Source: a virus
IMG/VR virus record: IMGVR_UViG_3300025652_006075
Coordinates: 1 to 24,369 of that record
Strand: one strand, 5' to 3'
Length of the DNA stretch: 24,369 nt
Shown in pieces: positions 1 to 9,020 of this stretch; within the stretch, counting starts at the first letter, position 1; each line of letters opens with the position of its first letter. The notes beneath the pieces were generated by a model. The model ran no database searches, was not told the origin of the DNA, and saw nothing but the letters and a program-made list of their open reading frames with translations. Made by a program: the position numbers and the translations under genes.

Positions 1-2
1 AC

Positions 3-1499
3 GAGATACTAGCCAATGGGCGTATTAAGTTATATGAAGTTGGCGGTGCGGTAACACCTAAAGTAGCGTACTTAGACGCAGCAGAGACTACATCTGCTGG
101 AAGCACTATTGACTTAGACTCTTCAGGAAGACCTGAGAATGGGCCTCTATATTTTAAGGGTCTATACTTTGTGTTGATTGAAAAGAATACAGATGGAACG
201 TACTCTACTCAGGATACTATAGATCACTTTGGTTCAGAGGAAGGTACTACTGTAGTATCTACAGGTAGTAACGCTCCGTTAAATGGTTCGTTTGAAGCAG
301 ACAGTGATTCAGATGGAGTACCTGACTATTGGAATGAAACAGATTCTGGTACTGTCATATCTCTTGAATCAAGTGGTGCACATCACGGTAGTACTTACCT
401 TAAGTTTACAGGGACAAGTGGTTCAGCTGATTCATTAATCACTGACTACTACCCTATCACAGAAGATAAACGACTAGCAGTATCGTTTGCACTTAAAGCT
501 AGTAATGCTGCTGCTGAACCTAAAGTTCAGATACTGTGGGCTGATGAAGCACAGGCAGCTGTTAGTACTACTACTATATATAACGGTGATGATGCCGCTA
601 CACCGACTGATTGGACTGCGTTCACTAATTTAACTTCTGATGCTCCAGCTACAGCAGCATTCTACAGAATTAACTTAATAGGTAACGCAAGCGGTTCAGC
701 TTATGATGTATGTTTCGATAACATCACTGCAACTGAATTGTATGATGTGTTATTTCCAGCACCCTACAAACCTGTAGGTTTAATTATAAGTAACAACGCA
801 ACAGATGCTGAACATGATTTAGATATAAGTGCAGGTGCTGTTAAGAACCATGACTATACGCATGACTTAATACTTGCAACTGGTATTACTAAAGCTTTTG
901 ATGCGCCTTGGGCGTATGGTACAAACAATGGTGGAGATGATGGCACAGGTTTACAAGTAAGTACACAGTACTACATCTATTTAATACATGAGACATCTAC
1001 CAATAGAACAGATGTTATAGGTAGTGCTAGTGCAGCTAGTCCTACGCTACCTACAGGCTGGGATAAGTATAGGCGAATAGGTTATTGGATGACAGAAGCA
1101 TCTAGTAATATGGATAGTGGGTTTCAGCTTGGAAATAAATTTCAATTTGATACTAGTGTTACAGACATAAATGACAGTAGTGTTGCTAACGGTGTTTATG
1201 AAACAGGCACTTTATCAGTACCACCCAACAGTACTGCTATTGTTTCTTCTAGTCTTAATGTAACTGCTGGTACAGGTAATAATCAAGGTATTAAACTTCG
1301 TCACGCAGATTTTACAGCAGATTCGGATTCGTTAGTTATAAATCCAGACACAGCAAATATGGATGAAATATCAGCTGTTTTTGAAGTACCAGTTAACGCT
1401 AGTAGTCAGATAGATTACTCAGTCCGTACTGATGCAACTACAACTTCACTTAACGTAAAATCTAAGGGTGCTATAGATCACGGGAGGGATAATCCATAA
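3..1499 (+). CDS. tail fibre / tail protein, 5' end outside window
   Basis: The frame is open from base 3 to the TAA at 1499, so the GTG at 171 is not the true start and the protein enters from the left edge. The first residues read like the conserved N-terminal part of phage tail proteins: an LANGRIKLYEVGG-type stretch followed by T-P-K-x-x-Y-x-D. A jelly-roll-like region follows, with an N-G-S-F-E start, an Asp-rich DSDSDGVPDYW stretch resembling a calcium loop, and an FDNI end, as in carbohydrate-binding modules. The next part has the pattern PTGWDKYRRIGYW seen in many phage tail proteins. Likely role: distal virion protein that contacts the host surface. The stop overlaps the next start by one base (TAATG). 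The family is inferred from pattern; the exact fold is not proven. Confidence 0.75.
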   Translation, partial: EILANGRIKLYEVGGAVTPKVAYLDAAETTSAGSTIDLDSSGRPENGPLYFKGLYFVLIEKNTDGTYSTQDTIDHFGSEEGTTVVSTGSNAPLNGSFEADSDSDGVPDYWNETDSGTVISLESSGAHHGSTYLKFTGTSGSADSLITDYYPITEDKRLAVSFALKASNAAAEPKVQILWADEAQAAVSTTTIYNGDDAATPTDWTAFTNLTSDAPATAAFYRINLIGNASGSAYDVCFDNITATELYDVLFPAPYKPVGLIISNNATDAEHDLDISAGAVKNHDYTHDLILATGITKAFDAPWAYGTNNGGDDGTGLQVSTQYYIYLIHETSTNRTDVIGSASAASPTLPTGWDKYRRIGYWMTEASSNMDSGFQLGNKFQFDTSVTDINDSSVANGVYETGTLSVPPNSTAIVSSSLNVTAGTGNNQGIKLRHADFTADSDSLVINPDTANMDEISAVFEVPVNASSQIDYSVRTDATTTSLNVKSKGAIDHGRDNP

Positions 1500-1861
1500 T
1501 GATAATTTCAATATTTGATAATACAACAGGTAAGTTTTTACAATCTGGTCATGCTAAATATGACAAAGATAGTGATACATACACAGGTAAAGATCCTAAG
1601 ACAGATAGCCTTATACAGGATAACATAGTTTTAAAGGGGCAGTATGGCCCTGATAAAATGGTAGATAACTTGGGTAGAATACAAGATGATCCTGACTATA
1701 CAGCAACACAGAATGCTAAAGCCGCTAGAAAACAGAATCAAAAAGATGCTCAAGCAGAGATAGAAGTAGCTTCTGATACTTTCTTAAACCCTACAACAAA
1801 TAAACTTTTAGACGCAGAAGTCAATGAGATACTATTAACAATATTAAAAAGACTTAGGTAA
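1499..1861 (+). CDS. conserved phage protein of 120 aa, unknown function
   Basis: I do not recognise a characterised family. The protein starts with a short hydrophobic beta-like segment (MIISIFDNTTGKF), has a Lys/Asp-rich middle, a Gln/Ala/Lys helical stretch at about residues 70-90, and a Leu/Ile-rich end. It sits between the tail-fibre-like gene and the stabilisation protein with one-base TAATG overlaps at both ends, so it is very probably translated with them. A small virion or tail-assembly (chaperone) role is an inference from position only. Confidence 0.7.
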   Translation: MIISIFDNTTGKFLQSGHAKYDKDSDTYTGKDPKTDSLIQDNIVLKGQYGPDKMVDNLGRIQDDPDYTATQNAKAARKQNQKDAQAEIEVASDTFLNPTTNKLLDAEVNEILLTILKRLR

Positions 1862-3240
1862 TGCAAGCACAGAAACTAATATTCAACCCTGAAGGACATC
1901 CTGCAATACAGGGTGCTTCGCAGACTGCTATCAATATGTATAGGATAGCTAGTCCTTTAATGAAAAATGAGCAGATGTGGAGTGATACTCCGGGATGGAC
2001 TAAATATGCTTCACTAGGTAAAGGGGAAATAAGGGGAGGAAGTAGGTTCAGTAAGTACGGTAACTCAGTAATAGTATCAGGTAATGCTGTGTTTACTGTA
2101 GGTATGGGTGGTGCTCTAGCTCAAGTGGGCAGCTTAGATACAGAGGTGGGTCATGTAAGTGTGGCTGAGAATGGTATTGAAGTTATGCTTGCAGATGGTA
2201 ACGCTATGTGGCGTTACGATGGTACTAGCTTTGCTAAAGTTACTATGCCTTTTACTAATCCACCCACTAGGGTTATCTTCCATGAAGGGTTCTTTATTTC
2301 ATTTGAACCTGACACAGGTAACTTCTATATATCAGATAGCTTTGATGGCTTAACATGGAATGCATTACAGTTTGCTAACGCTCAGGAGAAACCTGACTTA
2401 TTAAAAGAGATTGCATCTGATAGAGTACTATGGTTGTTTGGTGAGTCAACTGCACAGGCGTATGATAATACAGGTGCTACCTTTCCGTTCACACCTAACT
2501 ATCAGGGACGTATGTTATACGGCATACGAGGTAGAACACAGGCACAGTTAGGTAACACTACATACTTCTTAGGTACATCAGCTAATGGTGGCATAGGTGT
2601 GTGGAGAAGTAAGGGTTACGTACCTGAACCTGTATCAACTCCGGGGTTTGAAACCCTGTGGTCTAGCTTTGATGACTTAGATGAAGCATATGCTATGGCT
2701 GTGTCATACGAGCGTAGGGAGTGGTACGTTATTACATTTCCTAGGACAAGAAGGACTTTTGTACTAGACATTGAAACAGGTTGGTTTGAATGGACTGTGT
2801 TTGATACGTCTGATAGTTCCTTTGATAGACATCCTGCAACTATGTTTATCTACTTTGATGATAAGAATATCTTTGGTGATCGTAACGGTGACCTATGGTA
2901 CTTAGATGGTACTACTACTAAACAGGGTGATGCTTTACAAGTAAGAGAGTTTACTACACAAGTATTCCATGATACTAATGAACGTATAGGTATAGCAAGA
3001 TTGTGGATAGACATGCAGGTAGGTGACCATGACCCTACAGTGACGCCTAACATTATGTTGCAGGTATCGAGGGACGGTGGTAAATCTTTTGGTAACTGGC
3101 TTCAGAGGGACTTAGGTGAGGCTGGAGAGTATGAGAGAAGAGCATGGTGGGCGAGGTTAGGATCAGGATTTAATATGGTATTTAAAGTTAGAGTAATGGA
3201 CGACTATCGTTGGAGAGTATTTGGAGGAGGCTTAGAATAA
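1861..3240 (+). CDS. packaged DNA stabilisation protein (P22 gp10-like)
   Basis: The 459-aa protein is close in length to P22 gp10 (about 470 aa). It shows the family pattern: an early N-x-Y segment (INMYRIASP), a TPGW motif near residue 43, then repeated beta strands typical of a propeller-like fold (for example MWRYDG, FFISFEPDTGNFYIS, WYVITFPRTRRTFVLD). The family ends on W-R-V-F-G-G-like residues, as here (WRVFGGGLE). In P22 such proteins sit in the tail hub below the portal and keep packaged DNA inside the capsid; the same role is inferred. It overlaps the genes on both sides by one base and is the first of a run of virion genes followed by the ejection proteins. Confidence 0.82.
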   Translation: MQAQKLIFNPEGHPAIQGASQTAINMYRIASPLMKNEQMWSDTPGWTKYASLGKGEIRGGSRFSKYGNSVIVSGNAVFTVGMGGALAQVGSLDTEVGHVSVAENGIEVMLADGNAMWRYDGTSFAKVTMPFTNPPTRVIFHEGFFISFEPDTGNFYISDSFDGLTWNALQFANAQEKPDLLKEIASDRVLWLFGESTAQAYDNTGATFPFTPNYQGRMLYGIRGRTQAQLGNTTYFLGTSANGGIGVWRSKGYVPEPVSTPGFETLWSSFDDLDEAYAMAVSYERREWYVITFPRTRRTFVLDIETGWFEWTVFDTSDSSFDRHPATMFIYFDDKNIFGDRNGDLWYLDGTTTKQGDALQVREFTTQVFHDTNERIGIARLWIDMQVGDHDPTVTPNIMLQVSRDGGKSFGNWLQRDLGEAGEYERRAWWARLGSGFNMVFKVRVMDDYRWRVFGGGLE

Positions 3241-3386
3241 TGGCAGATCCTTTTGACAAACCACCAAAGATGTTACCTACCATTAACCCAGAGACAGGTA
3301 ATATAGAACTTACCGCAGAAGAACTTGGTGAGCTACTAAGATGGCTAGAAAGATTCCAAGCATATGTTGAAACAAATTTACCATAG
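3240..3386 (+). CDS. small protein of 48 aa
   Basis: The ATG at 3240 shares one base with the TAA of the stabilisation gene (TAATG), and the frame ends at TAG 3384-3386. The product begins MADPFDKPPK, has a Pro/Thr-rich start and an amphipathic helix in its second half (ELTAEELGELLRWLERF). It fills the gap before the first ejection gene exactly, and the TAATG overlap matches its neighbours. A small virion-associated or chaperone protein is possible, but no family is recognised. Confidence 0.65.
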   Translation: MADPFDKPPKMLPTINPETGNIELTAEELGELLRWLERFQAYVETNLP

Positions 3387-3395
3387 GAAAATAAT

Positions 3396-4487
3396 ATGGC
3401 TGTTGATATACAGAAACTACTAAATGAATTAGTTTCTACTCAGAAACCCCAGAACTGGTTTGAATCTGCCTTAGATATGTTTGGCGTTGGGATTCTGTCT
3501 TGGATGCAAAGTGAGAACACTAAGGGTGCTAATGAGTCTAATGTAGGTCTTTTGCAAGAGATGATAGAAGGCGCAGATCAGTTAATAGAAGATGCTAGGG
3601 CAGAAGCTGATAGTCTTGTACAGCAGGGAGAACACTCAGCTGCGGCTGATTTAATCCAGTACACTACTGAAGGTGTAGGTGAAATTTGGAAAGGTGCTGG
3701 ATTAGGGGCTAAAGCAATTGATAAGTTTATGGGTAAAGCTAAAAGTACTTTAGCACCTCTCATTCAACAGGGCGGCTTTGCTTCTGATGAACAGGCTAGG
3801 ATGCTTGGCATTAAAGATAGTTCAGGTAAGATCAATGAATTTGATCCTTCTATTATAGAAGACACTCCGGGATTTAAGTTTAGACAAGAATGGGGTCAGC
3901 GTGGTGTAGAGAACTCTGCTGTAGGTAGGCAGTTGTCTGGTCAATCTGCTAGAGAGTTGGCGGATTACAACCAAGGATTAGCAGGTACTTACTTCGATAA
4001 AAGATATGATCAACTGGGTGCTATGGCAAACAGAGGCGCACAAGGTTCTGCTACTCTAGCTCAGTTGTATGGTAATGCAGGTGGTCAGGCTGCTAATTTA
4101 TATGGTAATGCAGGGCAGCAAGCAGGTGGTTTGTATAATAATTTAGGTGCTAATTTAGGTAACCTAAGAGTAAGTGCCGCAGGAACTCGTGCTAACTTAT
4201 TAACTGGTGCTGCTAATACATTAGCTAACTTAAGTTTAGCTGGAGTACAGGGACAGAATGCAAGTACGTCATCTAATGCAGCTGCTAACAATGCGCTTTT
4301 AAATGACTTGGCACAAGGCTTAGGTAGTTTAGGTACGTTTGGTAATACTACACACCAACCTACTCCAGTGTATATTTCCACACAACAAGGTACTGCACCC
4401 GGTCAACCTACTACCGCAGCCCCAAATTCAGTTGTAAGTGATAGATTTATACCTAACTCAGACCATCCTCAACTCCAAAAAACATAA
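3396..4487 (+). CDS. DNA ejection / internal virion protein (DNA transfer protein-like)
   Basis: The 363-aa protein carries the segment TPGFKFRQEWGQRGVENSA (about 157-175) followed by RQLSG and Y-N-Q-G-L-A. This is the pattern of DNA-transfer and ejection proteins of many podoviruses: an E-D-T-P-G-Y/F-x-F-R motif, then S-x-x-A and L-S-G-x-x. Residues 220-260 contain repeats of an LYGNAG unit, and the tail is Ser/Thr/Pro/Gln rich. The N-terminal third is helical and acidic. A good ribosome site (AGGAAA) lies before ATG 3396. It heads a run of three ejection-type genes. The protein would travel inside the capsid and enter the host envelope with the DNA; this is inferred from the family. Confidence 0.72.
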   Translation: MAVDIQKLLNELVSTQKPQNWFESALDMFGVGILSWMQSENTKGANESNVGLLQEMIEGADQLIEDARAEADSLVQQGEHSAAADLIQYTTEGVGEIWKGAGLGAKAIDKFMGKAKSTLAPLIQQGGFASDEQARMLGIKDSSGKINEFDPSIIEDTPGFKFRQEWGQRGVENSAVGRQLSGQSARELADYNQGLAGTYFDKRYDQLGAMANRGAQGSATLAQLYGNAGGQAANLYGNAGQQAGGLYNNLGANLGNLRVSAAGTRANLLTGAANTLANLSLAGVQGQNASTSSNAAANNALLNDLAQGLGSLGTFGNTTHQPTPVYISTQQGTAPGQPTTAAPNSVVSDRFIPNSDHPQLQKT

Positions 4488-4509
4488 CTTTCTTAATAGG
4501 TAATTATTA

Positions 4510-5556
4510 ATGCCACAATTTCCAGCAATGCAGGGATTCGATGTAAGTGAAGGATTGCTCGCAAGAGCAGCCCAGAGCGCAGCTATGCCTGATAGAAAGC
4601 AATCTCCTATGCAGGGGTTCTTAGCAGCAAAAGCAGCCAAGAAAGAAGAAGAACTTAAGCAAGCACAGTTTGCTGAACAGCAACGGCAGTTTGGTGTTAC
4701 TTCTGATAGAGCCGATAAGCAATTTAATCTAACTAGAGAACAATTAGAAAATACTATTGCAAATCAAAAACGTGTGGCTGAACAAGCCGCAGAAGAACTA
4801 GCTTATAATAAAGATCAGGATGCTACAAAGATTCAATTAGAGCAAGATAAACTTGACCTTGAACGTGAAAAATTTAATACTCAAGGTAGTGATTATCTCA
4901 AGAATATGCTGTCTACCATTGATCCCGACCTTTACAGTGGAGAATCCGTTAATAATTTCTTAGCGAGTGGGGCTAAAGATTATTCTCTTTTAATACCAAG
5001 AAAAGGGCCAGCAGCTAAAAGGGCTGAAGCAGCTATAAATACAGGTCTTAGGGCTGCAAAAGGTTTGTCGGGTGTAAAAAGGACTTTAGAATTACTGAAA
5101 AAAGTAAACACCAGTGGTGTAACTGAACAAATAACTCTGGCAAAACAGTTTTTTGGTATTGAAGATGCAAAAACGGGAGAGCTTAAAAATCTTTTAGCTG
5201 AAGCGGTGTTGGGTAGATTAAAAGATACTTTTGGTGCGGCATTTACTGCGGGAGAGGGTGATAGATTAGCAGACATATCAGCAGGGTTAGGTAAATCAAA
5301 CAAATCTAATGAGGCGATACTAAATAATATGCTACAAGTTATGGAGCAACAAATTGAAGACGCTAAAATTGCCGCTGAAGTTGAGAATGATACAGCGACT
5401 TTAGCTAGAATCCGTAAGTGGCAGAACATGAAACTAGGTGAAAACTCAGATAGCCCTACGACGAGTGATGCTAATCCTACTAATACTCAGGAGGAAGGTA
5501 CAGTTGGTGTGGAACATACTATTAATGGCATTACATTTAAGGTCATGCCAAAATGA
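4510..5556 (+). CDS. coiled-coil ejection / internal virion protein
   Basis: The 348-aa protein has a Met/Ala/Gln-rich start, then a long charged helix at about residues 35-125, rich in Glu, Lys and Gln with heptad-like spacing, typical of a coiled coil. A mixed helical domain and a Thr/Ser/Asn-rich linker near the C-terminus follow. No catalytic motif is seen. Its stop overlaps the next start in an ATGA arrangement. The position between two ejection-type genes and the composition suggest the second internal core protein of the set. The role is inferred from context; the sequence alone shows only a helical, coiled-coil protein. Confidence 0.62.
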   Translation: MPQFPAMQGFDVSEGLLARAAQSAAMPDRKQSPMQGFLAAKAAKKEEELKQAQFAEQQRQFGVTSDRADKQFNLTREQLENTIANQKRVAEQAAEELAYNKDQDATKIQLEQDKLDLEREKFNTQGSDYLKNMLSTIDPDLYSGESVNNFLASGAKDYSLLIPRKGPAAKRAEAAINTGLRAAKGLSGVKRTLELLKKVNTSGVTEQITLAKQFFGIEDAKTGELKNLLAEAVLGRLKDTFGAAFTAGEGDRLADISAGLGKSNKSNEAILNNMLQVMEQQIEDAKIAAEVENDTATLARIRKWQNMKLGENSDSPTTSDANPTNTQEEGTVGVEHTINGITFKVMPK

Positions 5557-7556
5557 GAGTTAAATCTAGGGGTGAATGGTTTGATTTTGATGACGGAACT
5601 ACTCCAGAGCAAATTGGGGAACTTTTAGATGCGTATTTTTCGGGCAAAACCACTTCTGGCAGTGCTGTTACTCCAAATATGCTGACACAAACTGCTCGAA
5701 AAGTAGGAAGTGCTTTAGGATTAGATGCGCCAGAAGCAGGAACTACTATGAGTGGAGGTTTTGGTGAGCCTACTGGCGAAAGGGGTGGTTTAATAGATCC
5801 ACTGCTGCAAGGTGCATCACTTAATACTGCGGATGAAATTGCAGGTGCTGCTAAAGGTGCTACTAGTTATCTTTCTGGTGAGGGTTATGAGGATGCTTAT
5901 ACAACTGAAAGGGATAGATGGCGAGGAGATGCAGCAGCGTTTTCTGAGCGAAACCCTAATACAGCACTTGCTGCTGAATTAGCTGGAGGATTAGCTACTG
6001 GAGGTGTTGGAGCAGCCCGTGCGGCTGGATCAAAACTTGCTTTGTATGGCTTAGGCACAGGAATGGGTGCGGTTGCTGGTGCAGGTAGCTCTGATTCGGA
6101 CAAATTAATGTCTACAGAAACAGCTGTTGATGCTGGTCTTGGTGCTGGTATGGGTTTAGTAACAATGGGCTTATTTGATGCGGCTTCTGCTGGGGTTAGG
6201 GGCTTGTGGAGAGCAGGTAGGCAGAGATTCTCTGACACAGCAAGGACTCAGCAAGCTTATAAAGACATCGTGGAAGATATAAAAAACTCTGAGTTAGATT
6301 TAAGTAAAGTCAATCAAAAGTTAAAAGATTTAGGAGATGATAGTGTAATAGCAGACATCCCTACACCACTAATTAAAGCTAGAGCAGCTGCGGGTTTAGC
6401 TAGAGGCGGTGACCTTGTAGGGGATGTGCAGAAAAAAACTGCACTTAGGCAGTCTAAAACATCATCCAGGGTTGTTCAAGCAATTAAAAACAACTTAAAA
6501 AACCCTAAAAACTTTGAGGTAAAACAACAAGCGGTAATGGATGAATTTAAAGCAGCATCTTCTGTGTACTATAAACGTGCATATGCAGCAGATTGGACAC
6601 CTAGCCTTAAACTGAAAGAAAATTTAGTTGATTCTGCAGGTAAACTAAGACCATCAGTAATGAAAGGTTGGCGAGAAGGCATATCTCTGGCTAAAGATGA
6701 GACAGGCGTAGTTTTACCTAAAACCCCTGATTTAGATGCGCTAACTTTAGAACAGTTTGATTGGATGAAAAGAGGTATAGATGAGTTGATATCTAAAGCT
6801 AAAAAGTCTGGTGGTGATAACAAAGCTAGGGTTTTAACAATCTTAAAAAAATCAGCTTTAAATGAGGTTGATAACCAAGATTATACTAAAGCTAGGGCTA
6901 TATGGTCTGGTGGTAGGTCAGAAGAAGAGGCTATGGATGCTGGTATGGAGATTTTTAAGACAGGAAATAATGCTGAAAAAGTTAAAAATTTAATGCGTGG
7001 AATGACCCCAACTGAAGTTTCTTTATACAAACAAGGCGTGGCAACTGCTTTAAGAGATAAAGCAGCTAATTCAAGTACTAATGTGTGGGAAAAACTACAG
7101 AAAGAAGATGGCATAAAGGATATGTTAGACGCTGTACTTGAAACTCAGCCTAAGATTGAGGGCTTTACTAAAGCCATGTATAGGGAGAAATTATACAAAG
7201 ATACTGCGGATATGGTTAGTAGTAAAACAAAATCTGGTGCTAGTAAAACTATAGATGCTAATGATGCTAGTGATGCGCCACAAGTTGTAGGTGGTGTGCG
7301 GCAAGATAGTAGGCTTTGGGTAAGAACTTCAAGTAAAATAACTGAGATGGTTGAAGGTGATCCTAAGAAAAAAGCACGTAAACTAGTTGATGTCTTGTTT
7401 CAACGTGGAAAAAGTAGAGATGAAATAATTGCTGGGTTAAAGAGCGCAGAAAAGCAGTTAGATAAACAATCTTCAGACGTAGCTAGGCGAGCAATACTGC
7501 TTCTTAGCGCAATGAAAGGAGGTGAGGCAGCTTCAGCTGCCTTTAGTGGGGAATAA
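5553..7556 (+). CDS. large ejection / internal virion protein
   Basis: The 667-aa protein starts with a short domain (WFDFDDGTTPEQIGELL) like the N-terminal unit found on several phage ejection proteins. Residues of about 125-215 are Gly/Ala-rich and hydrophobic, with glycine-zipper-like spacing (GGLATGGVGAARAAG, GLGTGMGAVAGAG), which suits membrane insertion. The rest is mostly charged helix with a C-terminal Ala-rich end. ATG 5553 overlaps the TGA of the coiled-coil gene (ATGA). A terminator follows only 12 bases after the stop, so this is the last gene of the plus-strand operon. Likely role: pore or conduit formation across the inner membrane during DNA entry, inferred from composition and position. 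Confidence 0.68.
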   Translation: MRVKSRGEWFDFDDGTTPEQIGELLDAYFSGKTTSGSAVTPNMLTQTARKVGSALGLDAPEAGTTMSGGFGEPTGERGGLIDPLLQGASLNTADEIAGAAKGATSYLSGEGYEDAYTTERDRWRGDAAAFSERNPNTALAAELAGGLATGGVGAARAAGSKLALYGLGTGMGAVAGAGSSDSDKLMSTETAVDAGLGAGMGLVTMGLFDAASAGVRGLWRAGRQRFSDTARTQQAYKDIVEDIKNSELDLSKVNQKLKDLGDDSVIADIPTPLIKARAAAGLARGGDLVGDVQKKTALRQSKTSSRVVQAIKNNLKNPKNFEVKQQAVMDEFKAASSVYYKRAYAADWTPSLKLKENLVDSAGKLRPSVMKGWREGISLAKDETGVVLPKTPDLDALTLEQFDWMKRGIDELISKAKKSGGDNKARVLTILKKSALNEVDNQDYTKARAIWSGGRSEEEAMDAGMEIFKTGNNAEKVKNLMRGMTPTEVSLYKQGVATALRDKAANSSTNVWEKLQKEDGIKDMLDAVLETQPKIEGFTKAMYREKLYKDTADMVSSKTKSGASKTIDANDASDAPQVVGGVRQDSRLWVRTSSKITEMVEGDPKKKARKLVDVLFQRGKSRDEIIAGLKSAEKQLDKQSSDVARRAILLLSAMKGGEAASAAFSGE

Positions 7557-7568
7557 CTAGTAAAAATA

Positions 7569-7590
7569 GGGGAGCCGATAGTGGCTCCCC
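7569..7590. terminator. bidirectional intrinsic terminator between convergent operons
   Basis: A perfect 8-bp stem (GGGGAGCC / GGCTCCCC) with a 6-base loop is followed by TTTATTTGTT on the plus strand and by TATTTTTA on the minus strand. It lies 12 bases after the last plus-strand gene and 8 bases after the last minus-strand gene, so it can stop transcripts from both sides. Confidence 0.9.
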
Positions 7591-7598
7591 TTTATTTG

Positions 7599-7838
7599 TT
7601 ATATAGCCTTACCTTCAGGTTCAATTCTTATCCTGTTAATCTGTACACATTTCAATAAGTGTCCTGCAAAGTTAGGGCTGTGGTATACGTCTCTCATATA
7701 CTCTTCCACCTCAGCTTTCTTCTCTAAGCAAGCAGCCTTGGTGTGTGTAGGTAAACTTACTCTAGGCATAAACTGTATCTCATCACCTTCAGGATTAGCC
7801 CACATAATTAATACGGATATTAGCGAATATTTAAGCAT
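7599..7838 (-). CDS. small protein of 79 aa with hydrophobic N-terminus
   Basis: No family is recognised. The N-terminus (MLKYSLISVLIMW) is a short hydrophobic stretch that could be a weak signal or membrane anchor. The remainder is hydrophilic with two cysteines (in AACLEK and LLKCVQ), which could form a disulfide if exported. ATG 7838 overlaps the end of the metallophosphoesterase gene by 8 bases, so it is probably the last gene of the minus-strand operon, ending just before the shared terminator. Export is a guess. Confidence 0.6.
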   Translation of the reverse strand: MLKYSLISVLIMWANPEGDEIQFMPRVSLPTHTKAACLEKKAEVEEYMRDVYHSPNFAGHLLKCVQINRIRIEPEGKAI

Positions 7839-8628
7839 ATCTGTTTACTCCATCCCAGTAATTGTTTAATAAATAATCTATTGATATTGTCATAATATCA
7901 TAGCTCCCATTGTTAACTTCGTTCTTCACCACAACTCCCCTCCAATACTCTGTGCCTTGCGGCGTTAGATAACCTTCTTCATGCATATAGAAACTACCTG
8001 CAATCAGACCGTAGTACCTACGTGTACCTGTCTGCTGTACGTGCCAATCTAATCCCTGAGTATGTCCAGATGTTGCAGACTGCATCTCTCGTTTAACTTG
8101 TGCAGACGCTGATGGCGCACCTGCCCTGCTTTGCATGACCTTACCATGCGTGTTGCGTGGAAAGAAGTGCGAGTAGAGTATACCATCCAACTCTAATACA
8201 TCTAAAAACTCATGTGTCTCCCAACCATGCATCTCATGTTCAAATAAGTCCTTAGATAATGTACCATCCAAAATAGGGTTAGCATTAATATGCCTATCTA
8301 TCCTAATTTCATGGTTACCGTATAGTAAATGTAACTCAGGTTTATATCTACGCTTCTTGTCTCTAGTTTGTTTATCGTTGTATAGATAAATAGGTTCCAT
8401 CAGTGTGTGCATACCTTCCTTAGCCGCATGTATATCCTCATATACCCTAGCCCCCTCAGCATTCTTAGTACCTTTATCGTAAGAAGATAGACTGTGCATA
8501 TCTGCCCAATCACCTAGCATAATTATCTTCTCGAACTGTTTATCTACAATATAATTACCTAAAGCATTCAGGTGATTAAGACATACCTCCGGTCTTATTT
8601 GAGTATCAGGAATTACTAGGTGGCGCAT
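7831..8628 (-). CDS. calcineurin-like metallophosphoesterase
   Basis: The 265-aa protein shows the ordered metal-binding blocks of the superfamily: DTQ at residues 8-10 (in place of DxH), GDWAD at 39-43, GNHE at 104-107, His154 in SHFFP, and GHTQG at 188-192. The first block has Gln instead of His, which is common in the phage versions. Such enzymes hydrolyse phosphomono- or diesters with two metal ions; the phage substrate is unknown, and nucleotide or nucleic-acid ends are possible. Its ATG overlaps the TAA of the HNH gene (TAATG) and its end overlaps the 79-aa gene, so the three are co-translated. Confidence 0.85.
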   Translation of the reverse strand: MRHLVIPDTQIRPEVCLNHLNALGNYIVDKQFEKIIMLGDWADMHSLSSYDKGTKNAEGARVYEDIHAAKEGMHTLMEPIYLYNDKQTRDKKRRYKPELHLLYGNHEIRIDRHINANPILDGTLSKDLFEHEMHGWETHEFLDVLELDGILYSHFFPRNTHGKVMQSRAGAPSASAQVKREMQSATSGHTQGLDWHVQQTGTRRYYGLIAGSFYMHEEGYLTPQGTEYWRGVVVKNEVNNGSYDIMTISIDYLLNNYWDGVNRYA

Positions 8629-9020
8629 TAATTAACCTCTATAGGGTGGTATGTGTTTTCGTTAAGTAAGTTCGACACTTCAAATACAATTGCCGGATCA
8701 AGCTGATGTTTCCAGTTGCTGTTATGACATATGTGAAAGTGGCAGTCACGGCAAGCAAGAACAATATTAGCATCGACAAGAGCCATGCTGCTATCCACAG
8801 AAACACTAATAAGATGATGACCATGCAAGTCCTTATCATCCCGACAATGGTAACAATGATACTCTCCATTACTTTTGGCTGTTCGTTTATACGCTCGCAT
8901 AAATTTAGAATAGGCATAGCTCCTACGCAATCCTCTAGTAATTCCCCTAGGGTTTCGAAAGATCTCTTCAGCTGATCCATAGTTTCTTCTCCAGTGGTCA
9001 TAAATTTCTATTAGGTTCAT
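8628..9020 (-). CDS. HNH endonuclease (130 aa)
   Basis: The second half carries a zinc-bound HNH fold: CYHC (56-59), HGHH (66-69), Asn85 in DANIVLAC, then CRDCH (90-94) with further His at 96 and 99. The first half is basic (many Arg) and probably binds DNA. It starts in an ATGA overlap with the upstream gene and ends in a TAATG overlap with the metallophosphoesterase. It is either a free-standing homing nuclease or a phage nuclease with a packaging or host-DNA role. The tight couplings suggest an established member of the operon rather than a recent insertion. Confidence 0.82.
   Translation of the reverse strand: MNLIEIYDHWRRNYGSAEEIFRNPRGITRGLRRSYAYSKFMRAYKRTAKSNGEYHCYHCRDDKDLHGHHLISVSVDSSMALVDANIVLACRDCHFHICHNSNWKHQLDPAIVFEVSNLLNENTYHPIEVN

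Noticed and set aside
7525-7542. AGGCAGC-TTCA-GCTGCCT hairpin near the end of the last ejection gene
   Set aside because: It is inside codons and has no T run; the true terminator is at 7569-7590.
8639-9001. 120-aa minus-strand and 89-aa plus-strand ORFs over the HNH gene
   Set aside because: The HNH frame has clear Cys/His motifs and coupled start and stop; these are shadows.
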